Assembly: GCA_963969395.1 (NCBI GenBank)
Contig: OZ017801.1
Coordinates: 7,628,501-7,692,500 of the forward strand
Origin: Pseudoscleropodium purum
Taxonomy: Eukaryota; Streptophyta; Bryopsida; Hypnales; Brachytheciaceae
Direction of reading: 5' to 3'
DNA: 64,000 nt
Shown here: piece after piece, positions 55,401 through 64,000 of the stretch
Layout of the letters: the number at the start of each line of letters is the position of its first letter
Numbering within the stretch: position 1 is the first letter of the stretch
Made by a program: the position numbers and the translations under genes
The notes under the pieces: model-generated
Told to the model about the DNA's origin: nothing
The model's input: only the letters and a program-made list of their open reading frames with translations
The model's database searches: none

Positions 55401-56519
55401 AACTATTTCAAACCATAGAGGTTGGATATGGGGCCCTTATTGCAATTGGTAACGGGTGGTTCTACCACAAGTCTAAAGTCATTCTCAAGACTCTCAATAA
55501 CAACATCCTTCAACACAAAGTATGAACATACATTTACCCACTTTACCTCATGAAAATAAGGTTTGTAGAAGAAGGGGTAATCCAATTGCTTTATTATTGT
55601 AAAGAAGTCTATACTGCAAATTCTATAAGTAAAGGAATGTAGAGTTTGTAGAGGAAAACAACATGTGATTTCAAGTAGAACTACCTAATCCTGACTTATA
55701 ATCTTTGCCCACCCTACAAGTGTAGTTATTTCCAACTACATTTTCTAAAGCTTGAAATGTGATTTTTTTTAACTTGTCAAGGTTAGAACTAATTAGTCTA
55801 TGACACATCCCAAAATAGTGAAAAAGAAAGTAGAAATTAATGAGTAAAAAATTAGTTGTTGAATGATCGAAATTAGAAAAGTCTAGACATTGGCCAAGGA
55901 TTCAGAGTACTTTTTGCCTCCCAAAATTCATAGTAATTTCAATTCAAGCGATAAAACTATCAGTTTTTTTGCAATCCCAGTCATTTCTGTCAATGCACCT
56001 CTGAAAATATTTGCTCTGCCGTACAGTACTTCACATCGTGCTGTAATTGCCTTAAGTTATCGGTTACGGGTGACTCTACCTTAGCATCTCTAAATTAAAT
56101 TAGTGTAGTATGGTTCTCAGTGATACGTCTGATGTAACTTACCTCAGATGATATACAGGAGGCGATAAGCCCTTAACTTCGGCAAAGCAGGGATTAGGGT
56201 TCGGGGATGCGCTCCCCCTAGCCCACCTCCCCGAGTAATATCTGCCGCGATTTCTCCCGAAAGATGCATCGCCACCGATCGCCCCCTCATCGCACTCTTA
56301 ACTCCGAATCCTCAACTTCAGCAATGGCACAAGCCGCACAATGACATCGTGCTCGTCATTGCTAACTTAAGCTTAGACCCGACGGATGGAGGTCCTGGAT
56401 AATGGTGCCTGGGGATTGCAGCCACGGAGATTAGACCTACAGATTGACGACCACTTGGCCTTCTTGTTGGGTGTATTATTGTGTCGGCATTGAATTGAAT
56501 AGAATTGGGGTGCAACACC
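52493..56519. other. AT-rich spacer and promoter side of the TRIPP-like gene
   Basis: No gene is seen between 52.5 and 56.1 kb; GGTCCTTAAAGGATTAA near 54425-54441 is another decayed element end. From about 56150 base composition rises sharply in GC up to the start codon at 56520, as expected for the promoter and leader of the downstream gene. Confidence 0.5.
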
Positions 56520-59500
56520 ATGAATTTTCTGTTGCGCAGCACACAGTCAAGTGTACCGGCAGTGGAGGCAGTTCCAGCGCCCGCAGCAACTCCGGAGACG
56601 ACGACCGGGGACATCAAGGGGGGCTGGTTGGAGTCGAGTGCGTCGTGGCCAGGGGCGTTGAACGGGGGAGGGGCAAGTGCGGGCGGGGATTACGGGGCAA
56701 GTGATGAGGCGCGATTGATTCCGGGTTCGGCGAAAATGAGAACGCGTATTGCGATTGAGGATCACGCCGATGTGCCTCCCGGCGATGGAGCCATCTTGGT
56801 CCCGTTCCGTAAGGCATTCAACCACTTCTTTCAGAGTTTTCGGCAATTCGTGAAATTAGGGTTTCTGTTTCAAGTGGATTATTGGTGCGATGATGGACGT
56901 GTGATTGATGACGACTTTTCTTTAGTTGATTATTGAAATTTGGCACTATTAATAAACGAATCTAGATTTCTTCGTTTGGTTAGTAGACGTATCTGGATTG
57001 GAGAGTTAGCTAACCTCAAGCCTGGCGATTGTAATAAATATAGGTATCATAGAATTGACCTAACTTTTGATGCAGTAGGAGAGGAGTGATTTTGGTTTTG
57101 CAAGACATCATTGAGTTTCAGACCTTTTGGAATGAAATGTTGTGAATGTTGAATGGGGATGTTCACGTGGCATTCCGGTGTAGACGTCGGAGTGTTCAAC
57201 TTTGAACTTGTTTCCTATCTCTTTGCTTTGGTAATGGCATCACATTCAATTGATTGTTGAATTGATTGTTGCTCACCTTCGCCTTGATTCTGTGATTATT
57301 GGCTAGTCCTCTTGTTAACTTGCTTCTTATCTTGCCAGTTGGATAATGGCGCTATACTGAATTGATTGTTACCGGTTTTACCTTACTGAGTGAGTGTTGA
57401 CTAGTTCTCTTATTGCTCATCGTGGAATATGATAACCGACGCTTGAGGTCCTCAAAGTTCCTCTATTGTGATTGGTCACTATCCACTTTCAGCATCCATT
57501 CATCAAGGTCTGAAATCCACAATTGATAATGTGTTTTGAAGTGGAGGTGTCTGTGATGGATTACTACCGCTTCTGTGTTCGTTTAGGGTTGTGGGAGGTT
57601 ATTGGAAGAAGAGATTTTGGCAGTACTTGAGTATTTGGGAAAGCAGATTGGGGAATTGAATGGATTTTTTGTGATGTTATTATCATTTGAATTGTAGAAT
57701 TAATTACATACTTTACATTGCTGATGTGGTCTATTGCAGAGGCTTTATCTGAAGATTGGTATGAGGCTCCAACTGTGGCATCCCTCTTGAACCTGGACCG
57801 CCCATTTATATTTCCCGGTATGTTATCTTGTCTTCATACACCTCTTTCAATTCACAACTTTCTTTAGCAAAGCCATCAAATTGTAAATGGTAATCAGCTT
57901 GGGTTTGTATGTTTGTGATAAGAAGACGCTAGAGAGAATTAGAGCATTGGAACTAACCCAACTTTTGAGGGTTTCTGGTAGATGGGCTATAGAATATTAC
58001 ATGTTTGGGCAGATAGAGATTCCCTTCAATGGTCTGATTAATTGGTTACATCTCTTGAGTGCATTCTCCCCTAAGTTCGCAAACGGCGAAAAGTGGCTGC
58101 TTTTTTGAGTTGAAATACATCATTTAAGAATCTTCAAGGAAGGTAACAAGATGTACCAATAGACAGAAGGAATCATACTCACCTTTTTGAATTATAGAAT
58201 ATGTTTTGAAAATTATAGATATATGTTTTCACCTATTCTTATATTGGGCTCTTTGGGGTTAAAAAATTGAAGCTATTTATGTGTTATAGCGATTTGGTGA
58301 AAGTCCTTTGTGGACGAGTAATTTGGGGATCAGTTCATTCTAAGCTGATACTTTTGCTTTGTCCTTTTACTGCTCCATGGGGCTTACATTGGGATCATTG
58401 GGATGTCAGGAGAGCAGTTTCACATCATCGTTCATATTTCGGTTCATCATCCAGAGGTTCCGGGTACTATTACTCCTTTCAAGGTCGCTGCAGCTATTGA
58501 TAAGGGATTACAGTCTGCAGATCAGGCATCAGATTCAGTGCAAGATTCTGCACACTCTTCTCACGAAAATCTTTTAGACAATCTGAAGATTAAGACTCCT
58601 AAATCGGCTAAGAGTTCCTTGAAAGGGAAGTATTTCAATACCACTCCAGGAGGGAACCTTGTTGCAATTTCGGAATGGCTTGATGAACAGCAATCGGAGG
58701 AGGATGGTGCCCCTTCTGAAAGCCAAAGAAGGAGAACTGCCATGTTGCTAGAGAGTTTCGAAAACTCTCATTTTCACGTTAAAATAGGCAGAAAAGCAGA
58801 TGTAAAGCCACAAGATTCTGAGGATGAGGAGGGATCTGATAGAGACAGTCCTGCCATACCGCACGGATGCAGTCCTGTGGTGACGGAGGATGGTAAATTT
58901 GAACCGTTATCTGCAGGTGGCTTGGCTAGGGGATCCAGTTCTTGTTGGTCCCTTCAAAATGGAGATGTGGTGGTAAGTTATCGTGTCATACTTTCTTCTC
59001 TTGTTTATAAACCTTAACATACGAGATAGAACGTCAGTCTGGAATGTGATCCTTAATTAGTTTTAAATTAAACCTTGTATGTCTAAATTGAAGATTTATT
59101 TAGCGATTTGATCTAATTTAGGATTGTTGCACATAGTTTGGAAAAGTGTAATCATCTGCTTGGGACCTGAAAAGACTCGTGCACTTGAGAAATCCGTAAC
59201 CTTAGAATATGTGGAAAAGCTGCAATGGAGGGATTGAGCAAGTTCTGATCAGCAGTTGGCAGAGTGCAGGTGTTACTTCAAGTCACCATGGCTTCAGAAT
59301 TCTTATCAAATTCTGCAGAGCTTGAGGTTCTGCAGTACGAGCCTTATGTAACACCCCCCGCATATCCGATGGACGTGCAGTCGCAAGAGGTTCCCTGGAA
59401 CCCCTCGGAAGGGCTGCTTCAATGGCTGTTGCCGCTGGATCGACCTTCGTCTCCCCCTCCTCCACCTGCCCCAGCGCCTCAGCCCGTTCTTACACCCAGT

Positions 59501-62500
59501 CCTTCCGGTAGACTGTCATTCTCCAGTGGAGGGAACTCAACGTTTTTCTCCTTTTCACACGTTCGAAGTTCCTCAGTGGGATCAATGGCGACTCCTGTTC
59601 CTCCACCCGTAGTCACTTACACAGCACCTCCACCACCTACCTATGGTCCTGAGGAATGGGGTCGGTTCTCCTTTGAGAAGTATTCACAAGGAGAAGTAGG
59701 GAGCGAAGGACTCCTTTCATTTCGAGGAGCTGCGCTTGAACCCCAACGATTCTCAAATCATTGTGGTCTTCCAGGACCTTACGTCCCTGGAAAGAGGTGG
59801 AGACGCACGTTGGCCATTCTGCAGCCTGTGAAGCTGGAGTCCTACTTCGCTGACTGTAACACTCAGGACCTGATTTGCGTCCTTATTGAGGTTTTCTACC
59901 TCCCCGAGATGCCTAGACCGTTCATTGTTTTGTTGTTTCTATTATTAAATGTCTGTGCTGTTTTGTGGTTGTACTCTATGAATATCTATATCTATATCTA
60001 TATTTAGAATATAACCTGACACTCTCTTTTTTGTTTGAGTGCAAATAGCTGTGCAAGCTGAAAATGCATGTATTTTTCCGTGGGAGTATGTACTCGTACT
60101 AATTGCTGCCGATGTTGACTGGGTTCATCGTTGACTTTTGCAGAATTCGTTGCCAGCTACAGGAATGACGGCAGATGTTGTAATCTACATTGACTCTGTT
60201 AGTATTGTATGCCAGTCTGCCTCGTCAGGAAGCCCCCCGCTGCCTGTTCCCGTTGCTTGTGTGGAGGTGGGAGAGGATCATAGCTTGCCAGGTCTTGCAC
60301 TCAGGTTGGTGGTCTGGTCACTCCTCTGAAGTTACCTTCAGCAACACATTTTGTTCCTGGTTGTAAGTCTTCTTCGTAATATACTTGTATTTGAAGTTCC
60401 AAGGATGAAAGTTTAGATTTTCAGCTAGCGCCTAAATTGTACTTTAGGTAAGGGTAGAAAAGATGCTTTTATTAGGCTCTCCTTTTTCTGGACGTTGTCT
60501 TTCATTAGTGTGAAATGCTCAATTAAACAACTGCTTGGGATTGTGCAATAATGAAACTACCCTAATGGGTTCCTTTATGGATTTTCTCTTTTCTGGCAGG
60601 CCGGGTGAACAGCACTCTTTTATTTTGAGGCCTGTAAGTCAGGCATGGAAGCAGCCTATTATGGATGATGGTACACTGCAAAATCGTCCATTCCATGATG
60701 GAAACGGAAACATCAAGTCGAGGCGCGGTGGCAATTATGAGTTGGACTGCGGTGAATATGCCATCCTCGTTTCGTGTCATTGCAGTCACACAGGTAATAC
60801 CTTCTCATAATCGATTTCTATGAAGAAATTTCTTCCAGAAGTGTTCAAGATTGCTGCATCTACTAAATCCATAAAAAAGCGATCTATGGCTAGCATCTTT
60901 GTTCATGTTTTGCTGAGTGATCCATCTGATATTAATGATGAATATTGCCTAGGGTAACTGACAGTAGATGCTTGAAATGGGTCTATCCTTGCAATGTTGT
61001 TGTCCTGAGCCTAAACGTTAGAGCTCTCTTATCAGAGTCGAGACTACACTTCAAGCATTCTCTCGCTTGGCGACCTCGCCCTCCTCGAGATTTACTGCTA
61101 TCTGTAGCCCTTGAAAATTACTCTCCAGCAAAGCTATCCAATGAAAGTCTGGCACAGTTGACACCTCAGGTGTGAAAACCCTTCTGTTTTTCTTAATCGC
61201 CCATTCTTCTTTTTGTCTTTTGTTGGTAGTTTTAGAGTCTTTTAATTCAGGTCAATTGGTCTTTCTTGTTGTACCACTGAGGTGAACTTGTTCGAAAATG
61301 GATATATCGTTTGAATAACATCGTTTTTCTGGTAATCAGGTGGTGAGTGTTCAGGCGACAAATTTAACATCACAAGATATGAATTTAACACTACTTGCAC
61401 CCAGCTCTCTGGCTGCATCCACTCTCTCAAGTGTTTCCGTTCCAGCTAGTGAAATCCTAGTCTCGAGCAAAGGCAACGAACAACAGCAGTCACTAACCGT
61501 ACGGGAAGTTCTTGCAATGGAGGATGAAGCATCTAAGCCCAAGCTTACTCCTCAGCTGTCATCTCGAAGAATGTCTCTACCTCCAGTCCAGCCTATGGAG
61601 ATGGTCCTGGGTGTAAAGCCCACAGTGCTCAAAGAGCGTATCATCTCTAGTTCAGATGCTGCAGCTGACAGTGGTTCTGCTAGAACTCATCTTTGGTTGC
61701 AGAGCACAGTTCCACTTGGGTATATTCTCCTGCCTCTATTAGTTTAAACTGTGTGCCCTCTGCAATTTTGTTCGTCTTTGAACTATAGTCGTGCCAGGTA
61801 TATGAGTTCTAATTCTTTTAAACTGGCGAATATGATATGACTTTCTTCGAATACTTACTGAACGTCAAAGTTTTGGGAACAGCATGTTAATGTGAACTAC
61901 ACGTTCTGTTTGGGAGAAATTATGTTGCCAGTTTCGTCCTGTTGCTCAAATTCAAGGCGCTGGATATAGAGTCTGAGTAGCACAATTGCTGTTCTGTTTT
62001 ATGAAAGAACCGAATATAGTTCCTTCTGACGAATGGCTGAAAATTATGTCATGGTTCAGGCGATTGCCCCCGCATGCGACTACTACCGTCCGATGTGAAC
62101 TTCTTCCGCTCACAAGTGGCATCATCACGCTCGACACTCTGCATATTGCAACAAATGAGCATGGTAATTCTATTTTCTGGTTGTCACACTCAACCTTCTC
62201 TATCTGACTTAAAGGGACAAATGAGCTTCTTTATCATCTGTTCACAAGTGGACATGTGGAAGTTGTCCAATCAAATGTGTACACAATATTAAAGATTCTT
62301 AAGATGTACTTTGAATGTTTAATTATGGAGTATGCAATTAGAGAGTGGTGAGTTTATCGTGTCTTACCGTCTTGTATGCTCACTATTTGCGTAACTTTTG
62401 GCATGATTGAGATGTGCCATTTCCTCTCACTAATTGATGTGGTGTTGATGTGATGCAGATGCTTTGTACATTCCAGAAAATTCTTTGCAAGTTTATTGCA

Positions 62501-62529
62501 CATCGAGCCTTGCCAGTGTGGTCTCTTGA
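56520..62529 (+). CDS. TRIPP: TRIPP-like TRAPPII-associated trafficking protein, 10 exons
   Basis: Exons 56520-56808, 57740-57817, 58410-58972, 59270-59890, 60144-60304, 60600-60793, 61036-61169, 61340-61719, 62060-62163 and 62459-62529 give 864 aa with phases agreeing throughout. It begins MNFLLRSTQSS and carries ALSEDWYEAP, LNLDRPFIFPGEQ (about 115-125), ITPFKVAA (about 143-150), a proline-rich linker (361-380), DVVIYIDSVSIV, PGEQHSFILRP, YAILVSC, LAWRPRPPRDLL, LPLTSGIITLDTLHI and a C-terminal YIPENSLQVYCTSS. These match what I recall of Arabidopsis At3g17900, about 840 aa, reported as the plant-specific TRAPPII component TRIPP. Databases sometimes name it a heat-inducible transcription repressor, which the sequence does not support. 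The C-terminal half resembles beta-sandwich trafficking proteins of the TRAPP family. Expected role: Golgi/trans-Golgi membrane traffic and cytokinesis. A housekeeping, single-copy gene here; the donor of exon 4 (GAG|GTTTTC) is weak but keeps the frame. Confidence 0.85.
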
Positions 62530-64000
62530 TTGAGTTTACATGACCCATTTATTCAATCAAAAGGGGTCTATATTCAACATTAAGTTATAACCCTCCAGAC
62601 GAGAGTTTGTGCAATTCGACGGTTGCCTTTGGCGAGTGCGGATGTAGACCCCTGTTTCGTTTAGGAAGGACACTATATGTATACTACAGTTCATTGGGAG
62701 GATTTTGAAACTGAAGAACTTTGCGATTTTATTACTGTCCAGTTTTATGCCCCTGGTTTGTATGAATGACGTGATTTTCTGGGGTGGTTACTCTGCTGCT
62801 AATTTTCGTTACAGTTTGGGATTGTTGACCAGGTTTCCCTCCTAGAATCGCTCAAACCAAAGTTTGGAAGCGCTGGGTACGATGCTGTTTTCAAGCATGT
62901 TTTACGTCTATGTTGAGTTTTGATGTGCAGTGTTTAATTGCCAAATGGGTGTATCAGAACTGCCAGTGACTGGGGACCTCCTTTCAAACTTCCACCGCCA
63001 CCAATGTCACCAACGATTGGTGAGCATGAGTGTATTGGGATTTGGGAAATTGAGTGTGAATTTGTTCCAATTTTAGGTTCTGCAAGAGTTTACAAATTTT
63101 GTGGCGACATAGAGGTGCGTGCATGAGGTCACAAATGTGTTCGGTACCTAAAAGGTGATTTGAGTTCATTGTCATTGGTTAACTTGCAGAATTCCAGCAA
63201 CCCCCGTATAGAAGATGCTTGGAAGCAGGGCCAGGGAGCGTGGCAGTTTCAGAGAATATGTTATGTCTGGGCCCACTATATGCGTAATAATTCCAGATAA
63301 TATTGAAAAACACTTGCTGTTGAATCCTAATGTCATGGACATTGGATCCTCATGAGCTTCTCTAGATGTGTCGTGGATAACGCTGATGGAATAAAAAACT
63401 ATGACATTGGGATAATACATGTCAGAAGAACAAATATTATTTTTGCAATCTTTTTCATAAATAGCTCATGTGCATACTGTTTTTTATTTATTGTGATAAG
63501 CCATGGCCCACATTCTTCTAAAGCGGGCCCATCAGTCCATGTTCTCCATGCAATTTTGTAGCCGATTTCTGTCTCTAGTGTTTTGTCTTGATCTTGATAT
63601 ATGAACTAGGATTATGATAAACTGAACTTTTATCACATGGTCTGTTTGACATTACTGACATAGCAGAGGGTTTTGACTCCACATTAAGCTCAGTGGATCT
63701 ACTGTCGATGGAATAAGATCTGACACGCAATTCAAGAGGTGTGTATGTCAGGTTTGATTGGCCAAGCCATTGGTAGAGACTTAGGTGATTAAGCCCATAC
63801 TCATTTTGATCTAATTTTGATTGAACAGGTGGTGAATTCTGGAATAGACAACCTTTCTATAGTTATCTTACAGAAGTAAAAGTTATGCATCATCGTGAAT
63901 ATTCTTCATGAGACTCCTCACTCAAACTTGATGTTTACTGATTCTTTAATACTGGTTAAAACGCATGGGTTTTCCATTTTCTATTTGTAATCAACCAATC
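62530..64000. other. 3' region of the TRIPP-like gene and spacer
   Basis: No further gene is recognised. The short frames at 62938-63126 and 63352-63561 have no family features and no matching exon neighbours. The first few hundred bases are probably 3' untranslated sequence. Confidence 0.45.

Overview
This window reads as nuclear DNA of a land plant. Every gene has spliceosomal introns with GT/AG borders, and the families are plant families. The organism is probably a non-flowering lineage such as a bryophyte; that is inference, resting on the style of the TKL-like kinase, the P450 subfamily that I could not place among seed-plant families, and AT-rich spacers full of DNA-transposon remnants with no recognisable LTR retrotransposon. 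I built the exon models by hand: splice sites and reading phase agree across every junction of the five intact genes.

Layout. (1) About 2.2-30.6 kb is a duplicated block. It holds three copies of a DUF726/TMCO4-type membrane hydrolase gene and two copies of a kinase gene, all on the minus strand. The 20.9-29.7 kb DUF726 copy (16 exons, 639 aa) and the 12.8-14.8 kb kinase copy (3 exons, 470 aa) look intact. The DUF726 copies at 2.2-4.6 kb and 6.7-10.8 kb and the kinase tail at 4.7-5.5 kb are decayed. A PIF/Harbinger transposon (16.4-19.5 kb) with a broken transposase and a Myb/trihelix-like partner sits between the kinase and the intact DUF726 gene. A 113-bp tandem repeat lies just upstream of the kinase. 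(2) A three-exon cytochrome P450 of the CYP71 clan lies at 33.7-37.0 kb (minus). (3) 37-46 kb is gene-free and AT-rich. (4) A 12-exon family-1 beta-glucosidase lies at 46.4-51.0 kb (minus), with extra decayed copies of the end of exon 1 inside intron 1. (5) 51.2-56.2 kb is AT-rich spacer that begins with two nested elements flanked by TTAA. (6) A 10-exon gene on the plus strand at 56.5-62.5 kb encodes an 864-aa protein that I recognise as the plant TRAPPII-associated protein TRIPP.

The genes do not form a pathway. The P450 and the glucosidase could both act on specialised metabolites, but nothing in the sequence links them. The clearest leads are: an alanine in place of the expected nucleophile serine in the intact DUF726 protein; the rearranged three-copy DUF726/kinase block; a family of TTAA-flanked inverted-repeat elements resembling piggyBac in their ends; and repeated exon fragments within introns of the glucosidase and DUF726 genes.
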